Origin: Exobacillus caeni
Lineage (GTDB): Bacteria > Bacillota > Bacilli > Bacillales > Guptibacillaceae
Direction: 5' to 3'
Assembly (NCBI RefSeq): GCF_005747095.1
Contig: NZ_SWLG01000007.1
Location: forward strand, 1-64,000
DNA: 64,000 bases
The position numbers were made by a program, and so were the translations under genes. Positions 1 to 7,730 of the stretch are shown piece by piece (the first letter of the stretch is position 1; each line of letters opens with the position of its first letter). Below the pieces are notes generated by a model. It was given only the letters and a program-made list of their open reading frames with translations, did no database searches and was not told where the DNA came from.

Positions 1-82
1 CAGTCGTTACACCTCGGTGTCGTCTCTGTCCAGAAACAGAGTGAAAGGGTGTTGCCTGCGGCAACACCCTTTGCGACTGCCC
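1..82. repeat. multi-hairpin structured element (cut by window edge)
   Basis: CAGTCG (1-6) is complementary to CGACTG (74-79) and encloses three hairpins: ACAC/GTGT (9-20), CTCTGT/ACAGAG (24-41) and a perfect 13-bp stem, 44-56 with 60-72, on a 3-base loop. The closing stem probably continues left of the window, because 80-82 is CCC. The shape resembles a REP/BIME-like palindromic element or a structured RNA. No ORF is visible in it. A GGGGTCAGACCCC element follows directly. Confidence 0.6.
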
Positions 83-94
83 GTCGCACAAAAT

Positions 95-113
95 GAGGGG
101 GTCAGACCCCCTC
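95..113. repeat. GGGGTCAGACCCC palindrome, copy 1
   Basis: GAGGGGG and CCCCCTC form a 7-bp stem around TCAGA. The same core recurs at 569-581 and 2513-2525. GGGGTCAGACCCC-type palindromes are, from general knowledge, seen as dispersed intergenic repeats in bacteria, often linked to REP-associated tyrosine transposases. No such transposase is present here. Confidence 0.65.
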
Positions 114-213
114 AAGGTGGTTTATAATTTTATACAGTCTTCCTTACTAATAATGCGTCAGTTGTTTTTACAAGGGGTATAATCGGGTACCCATCTGTAA
201 GGAGCTGATTTGT

Positions 214-522
214 ATGATGATGGAAAAGGAAGTATACGAACAAATGCGAGAGCTAAGTTCCATTCTAGAAGATCAGAAAACAAAACAAACGGCGGCAGAA
301 GATAACGCCTTTCAAAAAATAAAAAACTTAAGTGCAGAGTTAAAAAAGAACCCGAAGATCAGTGAAAGAAACCGGCTAATATATGATGATATCTATAAGT
401 ATGGGGAACAGGGAATGACCCTGGATTCGAAGGAAAGTATCGAGCAATACGTGAAAGAATACCAATCCTATTTAGATAAGTACACTGATGAAATTAACAA
501 ACAAAAGGAGATTGGATATTAA
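214..522 (+). CDS. hypothetical protein, 102 aa, charged and helical
   Basis: I do not recognise this family. The protein is soluble, very rich in Lys, Glu and Gln, and looks entirely alpha-helical, with no signal peptide, cysteines or membrane segment. Two adjacent ATGs (214 and 217) follow an AAGGAG ribosome site at 199-204; the first is used here. A TATAAT-like -10 lies at 178-183. It stands alone between two GGGGTCAGACCCC-type repeats, so it is probably its own transcription unit. The overall look, a short helical cytosolic protein, resembles regulatory or YlbF-like helical-bundle proteins, but no motif supports that. Confidence 0.7.
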   Translation: MMMEKEVYEQMRELSSILEDQKTKQTAAEDNAFQKIKNLSAELKKNPKISERNRLIYDDIYKYGEQGMTLDSKESIEQYVKEYQSYLDKYTDEINKQKEIGY

Positions 523-548
523 ACCACAAAACCAATGATAAGCGCAAA

Positions 549-623
549 AAGTTATCCACAAAAATAGCGGGGTCAGACCCCAACAAGGAAGGTGTGCAAT
601 GCACGCCTTCTTTGTTGGGGTCT
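549..623. repeat. DnaA-box-like plus GGGGTCAGACCCC repeat with 24-bp inverted repeat, copy 2
   Basis: AAGTTATCCACAAAAATA (549-566) is followed by GGGGTCAGACCCC (569-581). TTATCCACA (552-560) matches the DnaA-box consensus. From 575 to 598 the sequence pairs with 600-623 as a 24-bp stem with two G-U pairs, so the CCCC arm can pair either left or right. The hairpin separates the 102-aa gene from copC and can act as a terminator. A 31/33 match to the 549-581 part occurs at 2493-2525. Confidence 0.7.
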
Positions 624-730
624 ATTTGTATAAGAATGCTGCACTGTTTCTTATTCTGCATGGTATAATCGGAAAATGGACTGGTAGTGTTATAATCTTA
701 TGGGAAAAAGTTTATGAAGGTGGCATTGCT

Positions 731-1318
731 ATGATTAATCGGATCATTCTCCTTTTAATAGGATTGTTATTGATTCCCTTCCAACTTGTACAGGCACACT
801 CAGGTCTGGAATCTGCCGACCCGGCGCCAGATGCGGTAGTGGAGAGGAGCGTTCAGAATTTAACGCTGTTTTTTAATACTAAAATTGAACAGAACAGCTC
901 TTTTCAGTTGTTTAACGACAGCGGAAATGAGGTCCAGATCAACAATCGAACAACAGAAGAAAATATGCTTTACGGAGAAACTTCTGAACCGCTATCAAAC
1001 GGCAAGTATACAGTGAGATGGAACATTATCGGCAAGGATGGGCATCCGATCGAAGGTGAATACTCTTTCACTGTAAAGAATCAAGAAGAACAAAAGCAGG
1101 AACAGAAAAATGAAAATAACGGGACAAAACAGGATAATGGTGCGGGGAACGGTAATACTGAAGAACCTGAGAATCAAAGTGAAAGCGCTCCTCCAAGCCA
1201 GACTCAAACAAATACCTTTGAACCTGAGTTTTCAACTCCATTCATCACTTTGATCGGTGGTCTTATTTTGATCGCCGTTGTTAGCTTTGGCTGGATGGTA
1301 CGGAGGGAAAAAGAATGA
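731..1318 (+). CDS. copC: CopC-domain copper resistance protein, membrane anchored
   Basis: 195 aa from the ATG at 731, which follows GAAGGTGG; longer in-frame starts from 599 run through the upstream inverted repeat and are unlikely. A signal peptide (about 1-22) ends before AHSGLESADPAPD, so mature processing would expose the N-terminal His typical of the CopC copper site. The CopC beta-sandwich spans about 23-115 and includes the family's DGHPIEGEYSFTV end motif. A Gln/Asn/Glu-rich linker (about 118-160) and a C-terminal membrane helix (about 165-188) follow. It overlaps copD by 4 bases. In Bacillus subtilis YcnJ the CopC and CopD parts are fused; here they are split. The likely role is copper binding outside the membrane and delivery for uptake. 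Confidence 0.85.
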   Translation: MINRIILLLIGLLLIPFQLVQAHSGLESADPAPDAVVERSVQNLTLFFNTKIEQNSSFQLFNDSGNEVQINNRTTEENMLYGETSEPLSNGKYTVRWNIIGKDGHPIEGEYSFTVKNQEEQKQEQKNENNGTKQDNGAGNGNTEEPENQSESAPPSQTQTNTFEPEFSTPFITLIGGLILIAVVSFGWMVRREKE

Positions 1319-2397
1319 TGAATGCTATAAGTATTACCGAAGGGCTTCTATATGTATGCTTTGCTATCTTGATCGGCAGCTTCTTGCTTTACAGCGTCCC
1401 CTCTCACTTACGTCCAGCGATTTATGTACCAAAGAAAGTATTACTAATCGTAACAGTTCTGGCAGGACTTTTATCGTTTGGACCGTTCGTTAATGTGGTG
1501 GTCTGGTTAAATCAAGACATGCGGATCGGACTGTGGGAAACCGTTTATAGCGTGTTAAGCTCGTTTGAAGTCGGTACATCGCTGTCTTTGACACTGCTTT
1601 TCATCGTGTTACTATACTTGTTGGTTTTGCTGAACGATGTAACGAGACAGCAATTTTTTGCACGGATGGCATTGTTCTTTTCCATATTGATCATCTTTGC
1701 CGGCGGATGGGCAAGCCATGCTGCTTCTCTCAGCCAGTTCCCCGGCTTCCTCTCAGACAGCGTTCACTTTTTCTTTGTTGCTTTGTGGGCAGGTCCGATT
1801 CTTATACTGGGATGGTTTCGAAACAACCATGAAAACTGGAAGCCCTTTTTGAAATGGTTCACTCCGTTTTCGATCGGAAGCCTTTCATTGATTACGGCCT
1901 CCGGCCTGGTAATGATGAAGTTTATTGTGCCTGATTATACGAACTCCTGGGTTTTAACCTACGGACAGGCACTTCTGATCAAGCACTTGCTGCTCGTTCC
2001 ACTTGTCGTTTTTGCCTTCATAAACGGCTTTTTAATCAAAAGGCATTTATCACAGGGAACCAATCCAGGGAAGTGGTTAAAGGCAGAAAGCATTTTTATC
2101 CTGGCTATCTTTACAGTAACAGCCTTCCTGAGCCAGCGAACGCCGCCCCATAGTTTTACGAGGGGATTGACCGAACCGTCCCCTTTGTTTCTATCGTTAT
2201 ATTCAGGAGCCTTTTCTCCTGATATAACCATACATCCGGCGCTGAATAGCTTAAGCTACACTCTGTTCGCTTTATCCGTTGTTTTCATCGGGCTCACTAT
2301 TTTTTCCTCCATGAAAAAAACACCGGTGATCATCAGCATTCTATTCGGCTTTATCGTTGTCCTAACCGGTTACCTCGGAATAATGGCCAGCATCTAA
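1315..2397 (+). CDS. copD: CopD-family copper transport membrane protein
   Basis: A 360-aa integral membrane protein with about eight to nine hydrophobic segments and the CopD domain in its second half. His-containing membrane motifs are visible near GGWASHAASL and SDSVHFFFVALWAGPIL. The ATGA overlap with copC indicates translational coupling, and a strong hairpin terminator follows. CopC-CopD pairs import copper; in Bacillus this is linked to copper limitation through YcnK-type regulators. No regulator gene is adjacent. Confidence 0.85.
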   Translation: MMNAISITEGLLYVCFAILIGSFLLYSVPSHLRPAIYVPKKVLLIVTVLAGLLSFGPFVNVVVWLNQDMRIGLWETVYSVLSSFEVGTSLSLTLLFIVLLYLLVLLNDVTRQQFFARMALFFSILIIFAGGWASHAASLSQFPGFLSDSVHFFFVALWAGPILILGWFRNNHENWKPFLKWFTPFSIGSLSLITASGLVMMKFIVPDYTNSWVLTYGQALLIKHLLLVPLVVFAFINGFLIKRHLSQGTNPGKWLKAESIFILAIFTVTAFLSQRTPPHSFTRGLTEPSPLFLSLYSGAFSPDITIHPALNSLSYTLFALSVVFIGLTIFSSMKKTPVIISILFGFIVVLTGYLGIMASI

Positions 2398-2417
2398 GAA
2401 CCATAACATCAACATAC

Positions 2418-2458
2418 AAAGACCCCGGAACTAAGCACATGCTTAATTCCGGGGTCTT
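2418..2458 (+). terminator. terminator after copD
   Basis: AAGACCCCGGAA pairs with TTCCGGGGTCTT around an AGCACATGCT palindromic centre, followed by TCTTCTCATTT. It lies 20 bases after the copD stop codon. Confidence 0.8.
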
Positions 2459-2492
2459 CTCATTTATCACAGACAAAGCAGATATCGTGAAG

Positions 2493-2526
2493 AAGTTATC
2501 CACAAAAATAATGGGGTCAGACCCCC
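2493..2526. repeat. DnaA-box-like plus GGGGTCAGACCCC repeat, copy 3
   Basis: AAGTTATCCACAAAAATA, two variable bases and GGGGTCAGACCCC, matching 549-581 at 31 of 33 positions. The palindrome overlaps the last codons and stop of the HAD gene on the minus strand. Confidence 0.75.
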
Positions 2527-3173
2527 GAAAGGTTTGTGAATATGTGATCTGGCTTCAAGTTGAGTTCTTCTGTTGGCTGGTTGCCGCGGTTGATCCAGGC
2601 GGTTTGGAAGCCGAAGCTTTTTGCTCCGGAGATGTCCCAGCCGTTAGACGACATGAACAATACTTCTTCTCGTCTGACATTCAAATTCTCCAGCACCAGG
2701 TTATAAGCTGCAGGAGAAGGCTTGTACTGTTTCGCTTCATCTATACTGATGATGTGGTCGAACAATTCTGCTAATCCTGCCCTCTCTATCAACGGATCCA
2801 ACATATCGTGAGAGCCGTTGGAAAACACAGCCAGTTTGTTCCCTGCCTTTAACCTCTCCAATACATCCCGAACTTCGGGATACGGAGTAAGGTGGAGATA
2901 CGCTTCAATGAGTTTCTCTTCATTTTCAGATGTCAGCGTCCGGTCCTGTTTCTTCACCGCATATCGTAACGCGTCTTTTGTTATTTCTAAAAATGTAGTG
3001 TATTTCCCCATTATCTGCCGTAAAAAGGAATACTCGAGCTGCTTTTCGCGCCAGGTAAAACTGATCGACTCTCCTTTTTCAGGATACAACTCTTCGCACA
3101 GTTCTTTGACGGAATGTACATCAAAAAGCGTCCCGTAGACATCGAATACATACGTCTTAATCGAATCGCCCAT
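2517..3173 (-). CDS. HAD-superfamily haloacid dehalogenase type II-like hydrolase
   Basis: 218 aa. The HAD motifs are in order: DVYGTLFD with nucleophile Asp11, SNGS in the middle, a KPSPAAY lysine motif, and SSNGWDISGAKSFGF as the acidic/metal motif. This pattern and length are those of (S)-2-haloacid dehalogenase-type enzymes, although the true substrate is unknown. The ATG at 3173 is preferred over the TTG one codon earlier. Its start overlaps the stop of the upstream DJ-1/PfpI gene, so the two are co-translated. The final Ser-Gly-Val-stop is encoded inside a GGGGTCAGACCCC repeat, so the natural C-terminus may have been altered by repeat insertion. Confidence 0.85.
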   Translation of the reverse strand: MGDSIKTYVFDVYGTLFDVHSVKELCEELYPEKGESISFTWREKQLEYSFLRQIMGKYTTFLEITKDALRYAVKKQDRTLTSENEEKLIEAYLHLTPYPEVRDVLERLKAGNKLAVFSNGSHDMLDPLIERAGLAELFDHIISIDEAKQYKPSPAAYNLVLENLNVRREEVLFMSSNGWDISGAKSFGFQTAWINRGNQPTEELNLKPDHIFTNLSGV

Positions 3174-3703
3174 CAATCGTTCTTCCCTTCCAGCACCTCG
3201 ATAAAAGCTCTCATATAGTCAGGAAGATCAGGTGGGCGGCGGCTTGAAACAAGATGGCCGTCCACGATAACCGGCTCATCGACCCAGGTGGCACCGGCAT
3301 TCTCCATATCGTCTTTAATGCCGGGTGTGCTTGTTACCGTTTTGCCCTCAAGCACTTTTGCTGAAATCAACACCCACCCTGCATGGCAGATCTGTCCGAT
3401 CGGCTTTTTGTTCTCCTCCATATGCCGAACAAGTTCAAGGACCTCCGGAAAACGGCGAAGCTTATCGGGTGCCCAGCCTCCCGGAACTAAAAGCGCATCG
3501 TATTCTTCTTGTTTCACTTCTGAAAACGAATAATCAGATTCAGACGGCACACCATATTTGCCGATATACGTTTCCCCTGCCTTTTCTCCGGCAAGCTCTA
3601 CCACTGCTCCTTCTTCTCTTAAACGATGGACAGGGTACCACAGTTCAAGGTCTTCAAAATCATGATGTACAAGGCTGAGTACTCTTTTCCCTTTTAAACG
3701 CAC
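3173..3703 (-). CDS. DJ-1/PfpI family protein
   Basis: 176 aa. The GTG at 3703 is chosen because GGAGG lies 8 bases upstream; a TTG five codons earlier would overlap that site. The nucleophile elbow QICHAGW places the catalytic Cys at about residue 106, with the usual upstream Glu (DFEDLE) and LVPGGWAPD. Members are glyoxalase III/deglycase-like or chaperone-like stress proteins in the cytosol, often called intracellular protease PfpI. First gene of a two-gene operon with the HAD hydrolase. The exact reaction cannot be told from sequence. Confidence 0.85.
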   Translation of the reverse strand: MRLKGKRVLSLVHHDFEDLELWYPVHRLREEGAVVELAGEKAGETYIGKYGVPSESDYSFSEVKQEEYDALLVPGGWAPDKLRRFPEVLELVRHMEENKKPIGQICHAGWVLISAKVLEGKTVTSTPGIKDDMENAGATWVDEPVIVDGHLVSSRRPPDLPDYMRAFIEVLEGKND

Positions 3704-3849
3704 TAGCAGCACCTCCAACTAGTCAATCTTTAATCCAATAGTATCACTTTCTTTTCCATCATTAAAAACGCTTTGTTTCTATCTTGAAAATACTAACCTC
3801 AGGTTTGCTCGAATATAGTGGAAACAAACGAAACTTAGGGAGGGATTTG

Positions 3850-5262
3850 ATGCAGATCCATGTGGTGCGGCAGGGAGAAACGCTATGGTCGATTTCCCGC
3901 CAATACGGTGTTGGGATCAATGATATCGTGTCGGTAAACGGGTTAGAAAACCCAAACCAGTTAGTAATTGGTCTGGCGCTTGTTATTCCAACCGCTTACA
4001 AAACACATACAGTAAGTGCCGGGGAATCATTGTGGAGTATCGCCCGGAGGTACGGAACAACCGTTCAATCTATCGTCAGTGCCAACCAGATCACAGATCC
4101 TTCACGTATTTTTCCCGGAATGAATTTAGTCATCCCGGTTAGGACTCATACAGTCATACAGGGGGAAACGTTATGGCAGATCGCACAGATATATGGAACT
4201 TCAGTGCAGGCGATCATACAGGCGAACCAAATTCAGAACCCGAATCTAATCTATCCCGGCACCGTTTTATCCATCCCTTTCGCCAAACCTGTTATCGATG
4301 TGAATGCCTATGTGATTAACGAAGGTGAGCAAGGGGCGGAAGAAGTTCGTGATGTCGGGGAGCATTTAACATATTCTGCTCCTTTTGCTTACATCATCCA
4401 GGCAGACGGCGGACTGACGCCTATCAATGACGGACCTATCGTCCAGGCGTCCCTTGCAGAACGGGTTGTTCCGATGTTAAGCATCACCAATTTCACCTAT
4501 CGAGACCCTGGTTCCCGCGTTGCTAAAACAGTCCTTTCAAGCACCGAAATCCAAAATCGCTTACTGGAAAATATTCTCGGGGTAATCCGCTACAAAGGCT
4601 ATCGCGGACTGAACGTTGACTTCGAAAATGTTTTCCCGGAGGATCGAGAAGCATATAATCAATTTTTACAGCGTGCCGTTGACCGCCTTCACCCGGAAGG
4701 TTACTTCGTTTCCACAGCACTTGCTCCTAAAACAAGCGGTGAACAACAGGGGCTTTTATACGAAGCACATGATTATCCCGCACATGGCAGAATCGTTGAC
4801 TTCGTAGTCCTCATGACATATGAGTGGGGATATCGAAAAGGGCCGCCACAGGCGATTTCACCGATCAACCAGATCAGGAAAGTGCTGGATTATGCCGTTT
4901 CGGTCATTCCGCGCCGCAAAATTTTAATGGGGTTCCAGATCTATGGACGCGATTGGCTGCTTCCCCATGTTGAAGGACAGGAGGCCGAGACGTTCAGCCA
5001 GCAAGAAGCCGTACGCCGTGCAATCCAATACGGCGCTGCCATTCAGTATGATCCTCTGACGCAATCGCCGTTTTTCCGGTACACCGATTCACAGGGCCGC
5101 TCCCATGAAGTCTGGTTTGAAGATGCCAGGAGCGCCCAGGCAAAATTCGATACGGTAAAAGACTATGGTCTTGGCGGAATCAGTTACTGGACACTCGGTT
5201 ACCCCTATCCGCAAAACTGGGTGCTGCTCGATGATAATTTTACGATTAGAAAACTACTATAA
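3850..5262 (+). CDS. sleL: spore cortex hydrolase with three LysM domains and GH18 (SleL/YaaH-like)
   Basis: 470 aa from the ATG at 3850 behind AGGGAGGG; the 22 extra upstream codons lack a ribosome site. Three LysM repeats (about 3-47, 53-96 and 100-143, each starting HxVxxGExLWxIA) bind peptidoglycan, and a GH18 barrel fills 150-470 with GLNVDFENV giving Asp257 and catalytic Glu259. SleL/YaaH is an N-acetylglucosaminidase that degrades cortex fragments at germination and normally carries two LysM domains; the third is unusual. There is no signal peptide, as in SleL, which reaches the spore coat from the mother cell. YdhD-type GH18 proteins are the alternative assignment. Confidence 0.85.
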   Translation: MQIHVVRQGETLWSISRQYGVGINDIVSVNGLENPNQLVIGLALVIPTAYKTHTVSAGESLWSIARRYGTTVQSIVSANQITDPSRIFPGMNLVIPVRTHTVIQGETLWQIAQIYGTSVQAIIQANQIQNPNLIYPGTVLSIPFAKPVIDVNAYVINEGEQGAEEVRDVGEHLTYSAPFAYIIQADGGLTPINDGPIVQASLAERVVPMLSITNFTYRDPGSRVAKTVLSSTEIQNRLLENILGVIRYKGYRGLNVDFENVFPEDREAYNQFLQRAVDRLHPEGYFVSTALAPKTSGEQQGLLYEAHDYPAHGRIVDFVVLMTYEWGYRKGPPQAISPINQIRKVLDYAVSVIPRRKILMGFQIYGRDWLLPHVEGQEAETFSQQEAVRRAIQYGAAIQYDPLTQSPFFRYTDSQGRSHEVWFEDARSAQAKFDTVKDYGLGGISYWTLGYPYPQNWVLLDDNFTIRKLL

Positions 5263-5269
5263 TACAAAG

Positions 5270-5362
5270 GGGTGGCTCCCTCCGTTCAGCACAATATCTT
5301 AAAAAACAATGGAACTAGTTTTTCTAGATAAGGTGTCGGAGGGTGCTTGCACTTTTTCTTTT
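5270..5362. terminator. possible long hairpin between convergent genes
   Basis: CCCTCCG (5278-5284) pairs with CGGAGGG (5337-5343), flanked by further partial complementarity and followed by ACTTTTTCTTTT on the plus strand. It lies between the converging sleL and acetyltransferase genes and may terminate both. Confidence 0.45.
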
Positions 5363-5387
5363 AAATCATTCCCAGTTTTTCTCGCAA

Positions 5388-5927
5388 TCAATTTCTTATA
5401 AAATGGTCTTTCAACAAACCGTATATCTTCACGTCTTCATAACTTCCTAAAAGAAATCTATCCTCTTTTAAAATTCCTTCCAACCGTAACCCGGCTCTTT
5501 CTAAAACCTTTATGGAACCTGCGTTTCTCACGATCGCTGTTGCCCAAATTTTGTTTATCCCAGCTTCTTCAAATCCAAACTGGACAATTCTCCTTGCTGC
5601 CTCCGTTGCATAGCCTTCTCCCCAGAATTGACGCCCGATCCAGTAACCAAGTTCTCCTTTGTTATTGTTCTTATCAACTCTTAGAGTTATCGTTCCCACA
5701 ATATCATTTGTCTCCCTTAACACAACAGCTAACGGATATTCCTGGCCGTTAGCAATTCGATCGGTATGTGTATCGATCCATTCTTCGGCGTGTTTAACGT
5801 GATAAGGGTGTGGCAGATTGATGATATCCGCTACTTCCCTGTTGTTTGCCAGTTTTTGAATCGTAATCGAATCTTCCTTGCTAAAAGTCCTTAGCTCTAA
5901 TCTCTCTGTAGTTAAGTTAACCTTCAT
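5388..5927 (-). CDS. GNAT acetyltransferase, RimJ/RimL type
   Basis: 179 aa, a full-length RimJ/RimL-type GNAT. The N-terminus LTTERLELR, the mid-domain LGYWIGRQFWGEGYATEA acetyl-CoA loop and the NAGSIKVLERAGLRLEGI segment are all family hallmarks. It starts 13 bases after GGGGG and only about 40 bases downstream of the MFS transporter on the same strand, so it should be read from the same T-box-controlled transcript. RimL-type enzymes acetylate protein N-termini or, in some cases, small molecules including microcin C. The substrate here is not known. Confidence 0.85.
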   Translation of the reverse strand: MKVNLTTERLELRTFSKEDSITIQKLANNREVADIINLPHPYHVKHAEEWIDTHTDRIANGQEYPLAVVLRETNDIVGTITLRVDKNNNKGELGYWIGRQFWGEGYATEAARRIVQFGFEEAGINKIWATAIVRNAGSIKVLERAGLRLEGILKEDRFLLGSYEDVKIYGLLKDHFIRN

Positions 5928-5968
5928 CTACTTTACCCCCTTAACAACAACTTTCCTGATAAAAAAAT

Positions 5969-7192
5969 CTATCGAAATTCATAATAAGGTTTTCTATCCG
6001 GCTGAAAAATCACCTTTAATAAAACAGCGGAAATAAACAGCATGAAGAAGGAACCCGCGATAACAACAACGTTGATGGAAATAACTTGCGCCATAATGCC
6101 GACTAGCAGCGTTGCAATGATTACAAGCAACGCTTCCACCAAACCGTATATACTACCAACTCTCCCCATCAGTTCCACCGGGATGTTGTTTTGATAAAAT
6201 GTCTCGAACCCTGTGTTTGCAAATGCGAGCGCAAACGATAATACAAAAAAGCCGACTCCTGCCCCGGTGAAGCTATCGGAGACTGCGTAAACGATATATC
6301 CAACCGATACAATTAATGAGCCTGCTCCGATCAGGCATGCTGTTGACAGCTTTTTCACCACTAAAGCATTAAGTGCCGCTCCTACAACAATTCCTGCCCC
6401 TGCTATACTCACTAAAAAGCCATACTCCGTGTCTGTTAAAGAGAGAACTTCTTTTGAATATGCCGCCTCAAGAGAATCCAGCGCCGCTGTCATGACCATC
6501 ACGCTTGAGAACAATAAATAGATTAGCATAATGTAAACCTGCTTTCTGCTGAATGCAAGGACCATGGTCCAATCCTTTTTTATTAGCTGAAAAGATAACC
6601 GTCCAGACCCGTTTTGAATAGAACTATCCTTTTCAAAATCAGGCATAGCCGTCATCAGCATACCAGATAAAAATAACGAAACAGCGTTAACATAGATCGC
6701 AAAATCCGGTGTACCGATCATGAACAATACACCTGCAACAGCCGGGCCGATCAAAAAGGCCCCGGAATCTATCAAACTGCGTAATGAATTAAATCTCTTC
6801 CTTTTCTCTGTTGGTATAAGCCTCGTAATATAAGCTCTTGAAGCTGGATAAAACACAGAACCCGCAATATTGATCAAAAACACAACGGAATAGATCACCC
6901 AAATAGACGAAAGAGAAGGTAAAATGGCGATCAACAAAGCACGAATGACATCCAGGACCACCAGCAAGTTCCTTTTACTTACGCGGTCGATCATACTGCC
7001 GGTCCATGTATTCGTAAATAATGCCGCAAGAGGTTTGATAACATAAAGTGCAGCTACCGCAAGCGGGGAGCCCGTCATAGTAAGCATGGTTAAATTTATG
7101 GCGATCAAGTATATCCATGCCCCGATGTTCGATACACCGATCCCTAATAAAAGAATGGCCGGGTACTTCCATGCATAGAAAATCTTTTTCAA
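5969..7192 (-). CDS. MFS transporter under T-box control
   Basis: A member of the major facilitator superfamily of 407 aa with about 12 membrane helices, an intact SMIDRVSKR loop between helices 2 and 3 and the MFS_3/enterobactin-exporter look. The ATG at 7201 directly abuts AGGAGG and cannot be initiated; the TTG at 7192 lies 9 bases from AGGAGG and is preferred. The gene is preceded by a complete T-box leader and followed by a RimJ/RimL acetyltransferase. Export of a drug or toxic metabolite is likelier than amino-acid uptake for this MFS type, but T-box control of an amino-acid importer cannot be excluded. Confidence 0.8.
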   Translation of the reverse strand: MKKIFYAWKYPAILLLGIGVSNIGAWIYLIAINLTMLTMTGSPLAVAALYVIKPLAALFTNTWTGSMIDRVSKRNLLVVLDVIRALLIAILPSLSSIWVIYSVVFLINIAGSVFYPASRAYITRLIPTEKRKRFNSLRSLIDSGAFLIGPAVAGVLFMIGTPDFAIYVNAVSLFLSGMLMTAMPDFEKDSSIQNGSGRLSFQLIKKDWTMVLAFSRKQVYIMLIYLLFSSVMVMTAALDSLEAAYSKEVLSLTDTEYGFLVSIAGAGIVVGAALNALVVKKLSTACLIGAGSLIVSVGYIVYAVSDSFTGAGVGFFVLSFALAFANTGFETFYQNNIPVELMGRVGSIYGLVEALLVIIATLLVGIMAQVISINVVVIAGSFFMLFISAVLLKVIFQPDRKPYYEFR

Positions 7193-7229
7193 GACCTTCA
7201 TCCTCCTTTAAAATAAAATATAGACAATA

Positions 7230-7510
7230 AAAAAAATCCCACCCCCAAGACCTGGTCTTGAGGACGGGATATTTATAATCGCGGTGCCACCTCAGTTCGT
7301 TAATATGTCACCATACTAACCTCAGCAGGTACGGCAAATAAGCTTTGCTTATACCCTGGCTCTATAACGGGAGCACCCGTCATGCCATCACCAGTCAGAT
7401 CCGGCATAAATGCTCAGAGGCTTGCTTCGATAATAGTCTTCTCGCCCCTTTTCAGCTGCCGGAGCTCTCTGTAAAGAATCCTTTTTACCTACTCTTCTCA
7501 TCATCGCATT
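7230..7510 (-). promoter_or_regulatory. T-box riboswitch leader upstream of MFS-GNAT operon
   Basis: The minus strand carries AGAGTA (7490-7495), an AGAGAGC stem I segment, ACGGG/CCCGT, the T-box core AGGTGGCACCGCGA (7279-7292), and a terminator with arms at 7237-7269 followed by a run of T. This is the standard order of a tRNA-sensing T-box leader. I could not fold stem I well enough to name the specifier codon; a TGG triplet lies in the expected area but this is not secure. Uncharged tRNA should favour antitermination and expression. Confidence 0.9.
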
Positions 7511-7685
7511 CCATATCGCTATGTGATTTTTAAAAGATTAACACTTTTATACAAATAAGTAAACAGTCCTTTTCATTATTCTTCCCCAAGAATTGCTACC
7601 ATACTAATTGCCTCAAAACAACTGTATCATCAAAGTTACTGTTTCCACTTTTAAAGGGAGCCTGCTTCTAAACCCTTTTTCGAGC

Positions 7686-7715
7686 AAAAAAAAGGCTCCC
7701 GGAATACCGGAAACC
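7686..7715 (-). terminator. terminator after ysnF-like gene
   Basis: On the minus strand GG-N3-CCGG-TATT-CCGG-N3-CC is followed by eight T, 16 bases after the stop codon. Confidence 0.85.
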
Positions 7716-7730
7716 CTTTTCTCCATGCAC

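Noticed and set aside
552-560. TTATCCACA as part of a replication origin
   Set aside because: Only one DnaA-like box per repeat copy, no cluster, no AT-rich unwinding region and no dnaA/dnaN genes nearby; it belongs to a dispersed repeat.
599-730. 44-codon N-terminal extension of CopC
   Set aside because: It runs through the hairpin repeat and lacks a ribosome site; the ATG at 731 is followed by a proper signal peptide.
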